From: Thauera chlorobenzoica
GTDB lineage: Bacteria; Pseudomonadota; Gammaproteobacteria; Burkholderiales; Rhodocyclaceae
Direction of reading: 5' to 3'
Length of the DNA stretch: 64,000 nt
Assembly (NCBI RefSeq): GCF_001922305.1
Contig: NZ_CP018839.1
Location: 2,790,001-2,854,000 of the forward strand
The notes beneath the pieces are model-generated. The model searched no databases. It saw only the letters and a program-made list of their open reading frames with translations, and was not told the DNA's origin. Both the position numbers and the translations under genes were made by a program. Below, one piece after another: positions 17,283 to 25,476 of this stretch. The stretch's first letter is position 1. The number at the start of each line of letters is the position of its first letter.

Positions 17283-18179
17283 TCAGGCGGCTACGGTACT
17301 GCAGACCGGGAGCAGGGCCGCGGATTCCAGGGCGACGACCTCTCCGACCATGATCAACGCCGGCGCCTGGATTGCGGCTGCACGCACGGCGGCGGGCAGC
17401 TGTGCCAGGGTGCTGCGCACACCGTGCTGCGCCGGCGTGGTGGCGGCGTGGATCACGGCGGCAGGGGTGTCCGCAGGCAGGCCGTGGGCAATCAATTCGC
17501 GGCTGATGATCTCCAACGCTCCCAATCCCATGTAGATCACCACTGTCTGCTGTGGGCGGGCGAGTGCGTTCCAGTCCAGATTGACCGTGCCGTCCTTGAG
17601 GTGGCCGGTGGCGAATACCAAGGTTTGCGCATGTTCCCGGTGTGTCAGGGGAATGCCGGTTGATGCCGCGGCGCCCGCGGCAGCGGTGACGCCGGGCACG
17701 ATTTCACAGCCCAGGCCGGCAGCCTGCAGCGCCTGCATTTCCTCTCCGCCGCGTCCGAAAATGAACGGATCTCCGCCCTTCAGGCGCACGACCTGCAGCC
17801 CCTCCCGTGCGAACTCTACCAGCAGGGCATTGATGCCGTCCTGGGGCAAAGCGTGGTTGCCGGCTTCCTTTCCGACATACACGCGTCGTGCCTGGGGGGG
17901 AATAAGCTCCAGGATGGCGGGGCCGACGAGGTGGTCGTAGACCACCGCTTCGGCATTGGAGATCAACCGGGCAGCCTTGAGTGTGAGAAGGTCGGGATCG
18001 CCCGGTCCTGCCCCGACCAGATAGACCTTTCCCGTCCGGGGGGAGAGCGCATGACAGGGCTTGTCCACCGCATCATTGCCCTGGGCGCGGCTGCGGTGAG
18101 TCAGGCTGAAGCTGCGCAAAGCGCGCGTGTTGCCGGCCGAAGGTGCTGCATGCGTGGTCGAAAGCGTGCCTGCGTACAT
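17283..18179 (-). CDS. nirE: Uroporphyrinogen-III C-methyltransferase (NirE/CobA)
   Basis: A 298-aa SAM-dependent methyltransferase that converts uroporphyrinogen III to precorrin-2, the first committed step towards siroheme and heme d1. The SUMT signatures are present: VYLVGAGPGDPDLLT, VVYDHLV, RLKGGDPFIFGRGGEE and GIPLTHRE. The first 45 or so residues extend beyond the conserved core; a later start is possible but no better Met exists. It diverges from nirS. The box at 18303-18316 is palindromic and also lies 41.5 bp from a predicted nirE start point with TAAAGT as -10, so co-induction with nirS is likely. Confidence 0.9.
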   Translation of the reverse strand: MYAGTLSTTHAAPSAGNTRALRSFSLTHRSRAQGNDAVDKPCHALSPRTGKVYLVGAGPGDPDLLTLKAARLISNAEAVVYDHLVGPAILELIPPQARRVYVGKEAGNHALPQDGINALLVEFAREGLQVVRLKGGDPFIFGRGGEEMQALQAAGLGCEIVPGVTAAAGAAASTGIPLTHREHAQTLVFATGHLKDGTVNLDWNALARPQQTVVIYMGLGALEIISRELIAHGLPADTPAAVIHAATTPAQHGVRSTLAQLPAAVRAAAIQAPALIMVGEVVALESAALLPVCSTVAA

Positions 18180-18274
18180 GTGGAGTGACTCCGGCAGATC
18201 AAAGGGAAAGGCGGGTGCGCCTGAGAAATGTATCGATGGGAAAGACCCTGAGGCAGGAGCGCCCTTTCGACCGA

Positions 18275-18345
18275 ACTTTATCCCCAGTGCCGATATTGAA
18301 AATTAACTCAGATCAAGGATTGCAAGGAGGCTGAAAAACCATACT
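18275..18345. promoter_or_regulatory. Shared FNR/DNR box and divergent nirE/nirS promoters
   Basis: The box TTAACTCAGATCAA (18303-18316) matches TTGAT-N4-ATCAA at 8 of 10 positions. For nirS, CATACT (18340-18345) is the -10 and the start point falls near 18351, with the box centred at about -41.5. For nirE on the minus strand, TAAAGT (18280-18275) gives a start near 18268, again at -41.5. One activator dimer could drive either direction. A Dnr-type protein encoded at 30308-31093 is the likely ligand. Confidence 0.65.
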
Positions 18346-18404
18346 GTCTTCACAGTGTTGAGTGTTGTGTTGTTTCACATCCCGCGTCGCTTAAGGAGAG
18401 GGAA

Positions 18405-20087
18405 ATGCAAAACAAGAGCTTGATCGGTAAGACGTTCGCCATGGCGGTTCTGCCGCTGGCGATGGGTAGCGTCTGGGCGCAGAGCGCGCCGCAGATGACT
18501 GCCGAAGAGAAGGAGCAGGCGAAGCAGATCTATTTCGAGCGCTGTGCCGGCTGCCATGGCGTGCTGCGCAAGGGGGCGACCGGCAAGAACCTCGAGCCGC
18601 ACTGGACCAAGACGATGCCCGATGGCACGAAGATGGAAGGCGGCACCCTCAAGCTGGGTACCGATCGTCTTGAGAAGATCATCGCCTACGGCACCGAAGG
18701 CGGCATGGTCAACTACGATGACATCCTGACCAAGGAAGAAATCAACCTGATGGCGCGTTACATCCAGAACGAGCCGCCGATCCCGCCCGAGTTCTCGCTG
18801 AAGGACATGAAGGACAGCTGGAAGCTGCTGGTTCCGGTTGCCGAGCGCCCGACCAAGCAGATGAACAAGGTCAACCTCAAGAACGTATTCGCGATCACCC
18901 TGCGCGACGCGGGCAAGCTGGCCCTGGTCGATGGCGACACCCACAAGATCTGGAAGATCCTCGACACCGGTTACGCGGTGCACATCTCGCGCCTGTCGGC
19001 CTCGGGGCGCTATGTGTACACGGTCGGCCGCGATGGCCTGACCACCATCATCGACATGTTCTACGAAGAACCGAAGACGGTCGCCACCGTGCGTCTGGGT
19101 TCGGATGCCCGTTCGGTCGATACCTCGAAGTTCAAGGGGTATGAGGACAAGTACCTGATTGGTGGCACCTACTGGCCGCCCCAGTACTCGATCATGGACG
19201 GCGAAACCCTCGAGCCGATCAAGATCGTGTCGACCCGTGGCAACACCGTTGATGGCGAGTACCACCCCGAGCCGCGCGTGGCCTCCATTGTGGCCTCGCT
19301 GACCAAGCCGGAATGGGTGGTGAACGTCAAGGAAACCGGCCAGATCATGTTGGTGGACTACACCGACATCAAGAACCTGAAGACCACCACGATCGAGTCC
19401 GCCAAGTTCCTCCATGACGGTGGCTGGGATGCATCGGGCCGCTACTTCATGGTCGCGGCCAACGCGTCGAACAAGGTCGCCGCGGTCGACACCAAGACGG
19501 GCAAGCTCGCCGCCCTGGTCGACACCGCCAAGATCCCGCACCCGGGTCGTGGCGCCAACTTCGTCCATCCGGAATTCGGTCCGGTGTGGTCGACCGGCCA
19601 CCTGGGTGACGCCGTGGTGTCGCTCATCTCCACCGCTTCCGACGATCCGAAGTTCGCCAAGTACAAGGATCACAACTGGAAGGTCGTCCAGGAGCTGAAG
19701 ATGCCGGGCGCCGGCAACCTGTTCGTGAAGACCCATCCGAAGTCGAAGAACTTCTGGGCCGACGCGCCGATGAACCCGGAGCGCGAGCTCGCCGAAGCCG
19801 TGTTCGTGTTCGATAAGGCCGACCTGAAGAAGGAGCCGGTCCGCCTGGACGTCGCCAAGGATTCAGGCCTGCCCGAGAGCAAGGCGATCCGTCGTGCCGT
19901 GCAGCCCGAGTACAACGAAGCGGGCGACGAAGTCTGGATCTCGCTGTGGGGCGGCAAGACCGACCAGTCGGCGATCGTGATCTATGACGACAAGACGCTG
20001 AAGGTGAAGAAGGTGATCACCGACCCCGCGATCGTCACTCCGACCGGCAAGTTCAACGTCTACAACACGATGCACGACGTCTACTGA
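18405..20087 (+). CDS. nirS: Cytochrome cd1 nitrite reductase
   Basis: A 560-aa periplasmic enzyme that reduces nitrite to nitric oxide. A signal peptide (residues 1 to about 25, ending VWAQ) precedes a cytochrome c domain with heme site CAGCH (C47, C50, H51), then an eight-bladed propeller holding heme d1. The conserved active-site histidine regions are visible as GEYHPEPRVAS and KIPHPGRGANFVHPEFG. The ATG follows a strong AAGGAGAGG. A GC-rich hairpin after the stop separates it from nirT. No nirM lies next to it; NirT, NirB and a cupredoxin gene occupy that place. Confidence 0.97.
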   Translation: MQNKSLIGKTFAMAVLPLAMGSVWAQSAPQMTAEEKEQAKQIYFERCAGCHGVLRKGATGKNLEPHWTKTMPDGTKMEGGTLKLGTDRLEKIIAYGTEGGMVNYDDILTKEEINLMARYIQNEPPIPPEFSLKDMKDSWKLLVPVAERPTKQMNKVNLKNVFAITLRDAGKLALVDGDTHKIWKILDTGYAVHISRLSASGRYVYTVGRDGLTTIIDMFYEEPKTVATVRLGSDARSVDTSKFKGYEDKYLIGGTYWPPQYSIMDGETLEPIKIVSTRGNTVDGEYHPEPRVASIVASLTKPEWVVNVKETGQIMLVDYTDIKNLKTTTIESAKFLHDGGWDASGRYFMVAANASNKVAAVDTKTGKLAALVDTAKIPHPGRGANFVHPEFGPVWSTGHLGDAVVSLISTASDDPKFAKYKDHNWKVVQELKMPGAGNLFVKTHPKSKNFWADAPMNPERELAEAVFVFDKADLKKEPVRLDVAKDSGLPESKAIRRAVQPEYNEAGDEVWISLWGGKTDQSAIVIYDDKTLKVKKVITDPAIVTPTGKFNVYNTMHDVY

Positions 20088-20115
20088 TCGGCCTCGTCGA
20101 TCGTAGCCAGTAAAA

Positions 20116-20137
20116 CCCCCGCGCCCAGGCGCGGGGG
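20116..20137 (+). terminator. GC-rich hairpin after nirS
   Basis: A 10-bp perfect stem, CCCCCGCGCC (20116-20125) and GGCGCGGGGG (20128-20137), extended by an outer GTAGCC/GGCTAC pairing. There is no T tract. It more likely protects the nirS message or attenuates read-through into nirT than fully terminates. Confidence 0.55.
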
Positions 20138-20155
20138 CTACGAGGGAAAAGCTCC

Positions 20156-20767
20156 ATGTCAGATCGAAACGGCAACGACTCCAAACAAGAACAGCCCGGC
20201 GGATTGTTTGCCCGCCTGCGTCGTCCGTCCAAAATGTCGCTGGGCGGCCTTCTGGCCGCGGGTTTTGTCATCGGCATCCTCTTCTGGGGCGGTTTCAATA
20301 CTGCGATGGAAGCGACGAACACCGAGAAATTCTGTATTTCGTGCCACGAGATGTATGACAATGTGTATACGGAGTACAAGGAAACGATCCACTACAACAA
20401 CCGCACCGGAGTGCGCGCGACCTGCCCGGACTGCCACGTCCCCAAGGACTGGACGCACAAGATGATTCGCAAGATTCAGGCTTCGCGCGAAGTGTGGGGA
20501 AAGCTGACTGGCACCATCGATACGCGGGAAAAATTCGAGGCCAAGCGGCTGCAGCTTGCACGCAGCGAATGGAAGCGCATGAAGGCGGCCGATTCGCGCG
20601 AATGCCGCAACTGCCACAGCTTCGAGAGCATGAACACCGAGGTGCAGAAACAGCGTGCGCGCAAGCAGCATGAGATGGCGTTGGAAGACAAGATGACCTG
20701 CATCGACTGCCACAAGGGCATCGCGCATCACAAGCCCAATGGGATGACCGAAGCCGACGAGGAGTAA
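20156..20767 (+). CDS. nirT: NapC/NirT-family tetraheme cytochrome c
   Basis: A 203-aa membrane-anchored quinol dehydrogenase that would pass electrons from the quinol pool to periplasmic reductases, here probably NirS. One transmembrane helix (about residues 30-50) is followed by four heme sites: CISCH (C60), CPDCH (C90), CRNCH (C150) and CIDCH (C182). The length is normal for the family. It lies between nirS and nirB, the nirSTB order known from Pseudomonas stutzeri. The short C-terminal tail after the last heme is acidic. Confidence 0.93.
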   Translation: MSDRNGNDSKQEQPGGLFARLRRPSKMSLGGLLAAGFVIGILFWGGFNTAMEATNTEKFCISCHEMYDNVYTEYKETIHYNNRTGVRATCPDCHVPKDWTHKMIRKIQASREVWGKLTGTIDTREKFEAKRLQLARSEWKRMKAADSRECRNCHSFESMNTEVQKQRARKQHEMALEDKMTCIDCHKGIAHHKPNGMTEADEE

Positions 20768-20818
20768 GATTCCCGTTGGCGAAGCACCGCCCAACCTAAG
20801 CACAGTGAGGAAATGACG

Positions 20819-21688
20819 ATGAAGAAAACGATGATTGCCGGCGCCGTGGGCGCACTTCTTGCGATCGGTGCTGGTAGCGCTGTTGCCGCACCGGACTGGG
20901 GCAAGGTCGGGGCCAAGGAAATCACGCTTTTCTATCCGGGGGTGTCGCCGCTGGAGTGGATCCAGAAGGGCACCGAGCACGGTGGTGCACGGGCACTGAA
21001 GAAGGGTGAGACCTGCGCTGACTGCCATAGCGAAGAAGCCAGCGAGATGGGCAAGAAAATGGCGAGCGGGCAGAAGATCGAGCCCACTCCGATTGCCGGC
21101 AAGGCGGCGTTCATCCCGGTCAAGGTCCAGGCCACGCATGATGGCGAAAACCTCTATCTGCGCTTTGCCTGGAAGCAGCCTGCAGCCTCCGGCGCAGCGA
21201 AGATGGATGACAAGAACCCGGTCAAGATCGCGTTCATGCTCGAATCCGGCGGCAAGGTCGACCTCGCCGACCAGAGCGGTTGCTGGGCGACCTGTCATCA
21301 GGATTCGCGCACGATGCCGGGCGCCGATGACGCCAAGACCAAGTACGTGAAAGGCGGTTCGCTGGCCGAGGGCAAGTTCTACGATCTGTACCAGTGGCGC
21401 AGCGGCGAGAACAAGGGCTTCAACGGCCATGTTGCCGACAAGCGTGTGATGGAAGGCGGCAAGGCGCTGGTCAGTGCCGAAGGCAAGCGCGATGGCGACA
21501 ACTGGTCGGTGGTGTTTACCCGCAAGCTCGCGGGGGGGGAGGGCGACGTCGCGCTCGAAGCGGGCAAGGCCTACAATTTCGGCCTCGCGATCCACGACGA
21601 CAGTGCAGCGGGCCGCTTCCACCACGTTTCCCTTGGCTACAAGCTCGGCATCGATGCCGACGGGGATGTGAAGGCAGCCAAACAGTAA
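20819..21688 (+). CDS. nirB: NirB-type cytochrome c-552 (ethylbenzene-dehydrogenase-related heme domain)
   Basis: A 289-aa periplasmic protein with a signal peptide ending SAVAA. Its first part has a normal heme c site (CADCH). The second cysteine pair is CWATCH, a C-x3-C-H motif. The C-terminal half resembles the EB_dh heme-binding domain (ending FHHVSLGYKLGID). In P. stutzeri the gene after nirT encodes a diheme c-552 named NirB, so the same name is used here; electron transfer to NirS is inferred. ATG 20819 is preferred over ATG 20813 because of its spacing to the AGGA upstream. Confidence 0.8.
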   Translation: MKKTMIAGAVGALLAIGAGSAVAAPDWGKVGAKEITLFYPGVSPLEWIQKGTEHGGARALKKGETCADCHSEEASEMGKKMASGQKIEPTPIAGKAAFIPVKVQATHDGENLYLRFAWKQPAASGAAKMDDKNPVKIAFMLESGGKVDLADQSGCWATCHQDSRTMPGADDAKTKYVKGGSLAEGKFYDLYQWRSGENKGFNGHVADKRVMEGGKALVSAEGKRDGDNWSVVFTRKLAGGEGDVALEAGKAYNFGLAIHDDSAAGRFHHVSLGYKLGIDADGDVKAAKQ

Positions 21689-21720
21689 GCGTCAGCGCCG
21701 CCGTACTGTGCTTGTGATCA

Positions 21721-21748
21721 TGGGAGTCCGGGTCAGACCGGATTCCCA
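21721..21748 (+). terminator. Hairpin between nirB and the cupredoxin gene
   Basis: An 11-bp stem with one G-T pair, TGGGAGTCCGG (21721-21731) and CCGGATTCCCA (21738-21748), with a 6-nt loop. A weakly T-rich stretch follows. It probably ends or attenuates the nirSTB transcript. Confidence 0.45.
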
Positions 21749-21813
21749 TTCGTGCTTTCCCGGAGTATGTTTCCTGGGGGTGCCCGCCAGCACCAGACCG
21801 AGGAGCCGAGACC

Positions 21814-22140
21814 ATGAATCCAATGAGCCTGCGCACCGTGTCCGTCTGCGCATGGATGGCGCTCCTGTCCGGCCCGTTGCCGGCGGCCGAACGTGAAGTC
21901 GTGCTTTTGGGTTACCAGTTTTCTCCAGCGGAGTTGCGGATCAAGCGCGGAGACAAGGTCACTTGGGTCAACCAGGAAAAGCGCGTCAGCCACTCGGTCC
22001 TTTTCCTTGGGTCGGGCGAAGAGTCGGAGCGCTTCTTTCCCGGTGAGCGCTGGTCCCGCGTGTTCACGCTTCCCGGGCGTTACGAGTACCGCTGTGGCCC
22101 TCATCCCGAAATGCTCGGGGTGGTGATCGTCGAAGAGTGA
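21814..22140 (+). CDS. Small periplasmic type-1 copper protein (cupredoxin)
   Basis: A 108-aa exported cupredoxin. A signal peptide ends near LPAA (residue 25). The four type-1 copper ligands are visible: His60 (RVSHSVLF), Cys94, His97 and Met100 (YRCGPHPEMLG). Such proteins shuttle single electrons. Its place between nirB and the nirC promoter makes it a candidate donor to NirS; nirM and azurin genes are absent here. It resembles plastocyanin/amicyanin-type cupredoxins rather than full azurin. GAGGAGCC precedes the ATG. Regulation may be by read-through from nirS or by an unseen promoter. Confidence 0.85.
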   Translation: MNPMSLRTVSVCAWMALLSGPLPAAEREVVLLGYQFSPAELRIKRGDKVTWVNQEKRVSHSVLFLGSGEESERFFPGERWSRVFTLPGRYEYRCGPHPEMLGVVIVEE

Positions 22141-22183
22141 TGCCTCCCGCCCCTCTTCGGGGGCAACCCCTACGTGCGTAGGG

Positions 22184-22225
22184 TTGATTCGAGTCAAGGT
22201 TTCGCCCCGGGCAAACGCTCATCCT
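22184..22225 (+). promoter_or_regulatory. FNR/DNR-type promoter of nirC operon
   Basis: The box TTGATTCGAGTCAA (22184-22197) matches the FNR/DNR consensus at 9 of 10 positions. Its centre (22190.5) puts the start near 22232, with a weak -10 CATCCT at 22220-22225, 25 bp before the nirC ATG. Confidence 0.7.
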
Positions 22226-22256
22226 GTTTCCGAATGCAAAGCCGTCGGAAAGCAAG

Positions 22257-22640
22257 ATGAAACTGCCTCCTCTCCTCGTTCATGTCGCCGTTTTCATCGG
22301 CGCGGCACTGGTTTCGGTCTACTCGGCCGCAGCCGATGCCCGCCTGGCGGAGCCCGATTCCGCCCGCCAGCGGGAGCTCGTCCATATCGTGCGCCAGGAT
22401 TGCGGCTCCTGTCACGGCCTCACCTTGAACGGGGGGCTGGGGCCGGCGCTCACTGCCACTGCACTTTCCGACAAGCCGCTCGAGGGCCTGGTCGCCACCA
22501 TCATCGGCGGCCGCCCCGGTACGCCGATGCCGCCGTTTCGCGGCATCGTCACCGAAACCGAAGCGCAGTGGATCGTCGATCAGCTGCGACGCGGCTTTCC
22601 GCCCGACACCGGCCTGCCGGCGGCGCAGGCCCTGAACTGA
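22257..22640 (+). CDS. nirC: Cytochrome c55X, NirC
   Basis: A 127-aa periplasmic monoheme cytochrome with a signal peptide (to about residue 26) and one heme site, CGSCH (C49, C52, H53). A methionine ligand is likely in GTPMPPF. NirC proteins can donate electrons to NirS or act in maturation of heme d1. It opens the heme d1 operon behind its own FNR/DNR box. nirF starts 73 bp downstream. Confidence 0.9.
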   Translation: MKLPPLLVHVAVFIGAALVSVYSAAADARLAEPDSARQRELVHIVRQDCGSCHGLTLNGGLGPALTATALSDKPLEGLVATIIGGRPGTPMPPFRGIVTETEAQWIVDQLRRGFPPDTGLPAAQALN

Positions 22641-22713
22641 AGCGCGCTCACCTGCCTGCGGCGGCGTTGACCACCCGAGCAACGAATCCCCTGTCCTGAC
22701 TTCCGGAGTCCGC

Positions 22714-23922
22714 ATGACTGCCCGATCCACCCGTCTGGCGCCTCCCCTGCTGTGGAGCATTCTTCTGCCGGCCATCGTCCTTCTGCTGTCGGCCTGTTCG
22801 GCTACGGCGCCGGTGGCGCTGCGCGGCAGCGGTGATCTGGGTGTCGTCATCGAGCGTGCCGACGGCCGGGTCAAGATCATCGAGACGACCGCTCGCAGCG
22901 TGCTCGCCACCGTCGATGGATTGGGCGATCTGTCCCACGCCTCGGTGGTCTTCTCGCGCGATGCTCGTCATGCGTTCGTGTTCGGCCGGGATGGCGGGCT
23001 GACCAAGGTCGATCTGCTCGAAGCGAAGATCGTCGGCCGCGTGGTGCAGGCGGGCAATGCGATCGGCGGTTCGATTTCGCACGACGGCCGCCTGGTGGTG
23101 GTGCAGAACTACGAGCCGGGCGGGATCAAGGCCTTCGATGCGAATACCCTGGAGCTGCTCGCCGATGTGCCCGCGGCCAGCGAGGACGGGCGCCGCTCGA
23201 AGGTCGTCGGCCTGGCCGATCTGTCCGGGCAGCGCTTCATCTACTCCCTGTTCGAACTCGGGGAAATCCGCATCACCGACTTTTCCGATCCGCGCAAACC
23301 GCTCACGCAGCGTTTCGCCGGCGGCAAGCAGCCCTACGATGCGCTGGTCACGCCCGACGGCCGGCACTACATCGCCGGGCTGTTCGGCGAGGACGGGCTG
23401 GCCCTGGTCGATCTGTGGCAACCGGAGCTGGGCAGCCGCAAGATCCTCGCCGGCTACGGCCGCGGCGAGCAGCCACTGCCGGTGTACAAGATGCCCCACC
23501 TTCGGGGCTGGTCGGTGGCCGGCGGGCGCGCGTACCTGCCGGCGATCGGGCGCCACGAGGTGCTGGTGGTCGACACCGGGAGCTGGCAGGAAGTCGGCCG
23601 GATCGCGGTCAAGAGCCAGCCGGTGTTCGCGATGGCTCGCCCCGACGGGCGCGAGATCTGGGTGAACTTCGCTTTCCCGGACAACGGCTGGGTCCAGGTC
23701 ATCGACACGCTCACCGGCCAGATCACCCATACCCTGCAGCCCGGGCGCGGCATCCTGCACATGGAGTTCCTCTCCAAGGGGAATGAGGTGTGGATGTCCG
23801 CGCGCGACGACAACCGTGTGCTGATCTACGACACCGCCACCAAGAAGCCGGTCGGTGGTTTCGACGCGAGCAGCCCGAGCGGCATCTTCTTCACCACGCG
23901 CGCGGCGCGGACGGGGTTCTGA
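22714..23922 (+). CDS. nirF: Heme d1 biosynthesis protein NirF (lipoprotein)
   Basis: A 402-aa periplasmic protein with an eight-bladed propeller related to the d1 domain of NirS but without a cytochrome c domain. A lipobox LLSAC puts the lipidated Cys at position 28, so it is membrane-tethered in the periplasm. It binds dihydro-heme d1 and acts late in heme d1 formation; its exact chemistry is not settled. Propeller repeats are recognisable as SHDGRLVVVQNYEPGG and TPDGRHYIAGLF. The stop overlaps the nirDL start by TGATG. Confidence 0.92.
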   Translation: MTARSTRLAPPLLWSILLPAIVLLLSACSATAPVALRGSGDLGVVIERADGRVKIIETTARSVLATVDGLGDLSHASVVFSRDARHAFVFGRDGGLTKVDLLEAKIVGRVVQAGNAIGGSISHDGRLVVVQNYEPGGIKAFDANTLELLADVPAASEDGRRSKVVGLADLSGQRFIYSLFELGEIRITDFSDPRKPLTQRFAGGKQPYDALVTPDGRHYIAGLFGEDGLALVDLWQPELGSRKILAGYGRGEQPLPVYKMPHLRGWSVAGGRAYLPAIGRHEVLVVDTGSWQEVGRIAVKSQPVFAMARPDGREIWVNFAFPDNGWVQVIDTLTGQITHTLQPGRGILHMEFLSKGNEVWMSARDDNRVLIYDTATKKPVGGFDASSPSGIFFTTRAARTGF

Positions 23923-24980
23923 TGCCGCGCACCCTGTGTCTGCCCGCGGCGGTCGATGCCACCGCCTTTCGCCTGCTCAACGAATGGCAGCGCGGTTTTC
24001 CGCTCGAAGCGCGGCCGTTCGCGCGCATCGCCGAGGCGGTCGACGAAGATGAGGCGAGCGTGATCGCCGCCTATCGCCGGCTCGAGGCGCAGGGCCTGGT
24101 CAGCCGGGTCGGCGCCGTGTTCGCGCCGCGCCGCCTGGGGGCCAGCGCGCTGGCGGCGCTGGCGGCGCCGCCCGATCGCCTGGAGGCGGTGGCGGAGCGG
24201 GTGAGCCGGGAAGCGGCGATCAACCATAATTATCAGCGCGAGCACCGCTACAACCTGTGGTTCGTGGTCACCGCCGCGTCACAGGCCCATCTGGGCGAAA
24301 TCATCGGCGGCATCGAGCGCGATACCGGGTGTGCGGTCATCGAGCTGCCGCTCGAGGAGGAGTTCCACATCGATCTCGGTTTCGACCTCAACGCGCAAGA
24401 GGCGGGTCGCGAACCCGGTTGCGCCGAGCGCCGGGAGCGGAGGGCGAAAACGGCGCTCCCCGACGAGCCGGGCGCGGGCCGGACCCTGTCCGAAGCCGAG
24501 CGCCGGCTGATCGCCACCTTGCAGCGCGGCCTCATGCTCGAGGCGCAGCCTTTTGCGCGTCTGGGGGCTGCGGTGGGGTTCGACGAGGCGGAAACCATCG
24601 AGTACATCCGGCAGTGGCAGGCCGAAGGGCTGATCCGCCGCTTCGGTGTCGTCGTGCGTCATCACGAGCTGGGGCTCGAAGCCAACGCGATGTGCGTGTG
24701 GGATATCCCCGACGCCGAAGTTTCCGCGCTCGGCCGCCGTCTTGCGGGCGAGGCCGCGGTCACGCTGTGCTACCGTCGCCGCCGCTCCCTGCCGGACTGG
24801 CCCTACAACCTGTTCTGCATGATCCACGGCAGTGCACGCGACGAGGTCCTCGCCGAACGCGCGGAACTCGCCCGTCGGCTCGGTCTCGACGCTTACCCCC
24901 ATGGCGTGCTCTTCAGCTGCCGGCGGTTCAAGCAGACCGGTGCGCAGTACCTCGACAGCAAGGATCTTGCCCATGCCTGA
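23922..24980 (+). CDS. nirDL: Fused siroheme decarboxylase subunits NirD-NirL
   Basis: A 352-aa fusion of two Lrp/AsnC-like heme-decarboxylase units. The NirD half (about 1-150) carries INHNYQREHRYNLWFV; the NirL half (about 185-352) carries CYRRRRSLPDWPYNLF. They are joined by a charged linker of roughly 30 residues. With NirG and NirH it decarboxylates siroheme to didecarboxysiroheme. The start is ATG 23922, overlapping the nirF stop; longer upstream versions only read into nirF. Its 3' end overlaps the nirG start by 8 bp. Fused DL forms are known in other denitrifiers, while Pseudomonas aeruginosa has separate genes. Confidence 0.93.
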   Translation: MPRTLCLPAAVDATAFRLLNEWQRGFPLEARPFARIAEAVDEDEASVIAAYRRLEAQGLVSRVGAVFAPRRLGASALAALAAPPDRLEAVAERVSREAAINHNYQREHRYNLWFVVTAASQAHLGEIIGGIERDTGCAVIELPLEEEFHIDLGFDLNAQEAGREPGCAERRERRAKTALPDEPGAGRTLSEAERRLIATLQRGLMLEAQPFARLGAAVGFDEAETIEYIRQWQAEGLIRRFGVVVRHHELGLEANAMCVWDIPDAEVSALGRRLAGEAAVTLCYRRRRSLPDWPYNLFCMIHGSARDEVLAERAELARRLGLDAYPHGVLFSCRRFKQTGAQYLDSKDLAHA

Positions 24981-25476
24981 GCCGCAATCCGGCGAATACG
25001 ACGGGCGGCGGGCGGTGGCCGCCAGGCGTGCGCCCGACGACATCGACCGTCGTCTGATCAACGCCCTGCAGGGCGACTTCCCCCTCGATGAAACGCCGTT
25101 CGCACGCGTCGCTGCCGCCCTCGGCCTGTCCGAGGCGGAAGTCATCGGCCGCCTCCAGAGCCTGCTCGACGACCGCGTGCTGACCCGCTTCGGGCCGATG
25201 TTCCAGATCGAACGCATGGGCGGCGCCTTCTGCCTGGCGGCGATCGCGGTGTCCGAGGACCGATGGACGAGCGTGGTCGAAGCGGTCAATGCCTTTCCCG
25301 AAGTCGCGCACAATTACCGGCGCGAGCACCGCCTCAACATGTGGTTCGTCCTCGCCACCGAAACGCCCGACGGCATTGCCGGGGTCGCACGCCGGATCGA
25401 GTCGGCTACCGGACTGGCGGTGAACCTGTTCCCGAAAGAGCGGGAATACTTCGTCGAGATGAAACTGGAGGCCTGA
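24973..25476 (+). CDS. nirG: Siroheme decarboxylase subunit NirG
   Basis: A 167-aa AsnC-like protein most similar to the NirD half of the preceding gene: the conserved AHNYRREHRLNMWFVLATE is its counterpart. It acts in the NirDLGH siroheme decarboxylase. ATG 24973 overlaps the end of nirDL by 8 bp (ATGCCTGA) and the stop overlaps the nirH ATG (TGATG), indicating tight coupling. A 25-residue N-terminal extension precedes the winged helix. Confidence 0.9.
   Translation: MPEPQSGEYDGRRAVAARRAPDDIDRRLINALQGDFPLDETPFARVAAALGLSEAEVIGRLQSLLDDRVLTRFGPMFQIERMGGAFCLAAIAVSEDRWTSVVEAVNAFPEVAHNYRREHRLNMWFVLATETPDGIAGVARRIESATGLAVNLFPKEREYFVEMKLEA

Noticed and set aside
20159..21625. 488-codon minus-strand frame opposite nirT and nirB
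   Set aside because: Both plus-strand genes have clear heme motifs and ribosome sites; the opposite frame is featureless.
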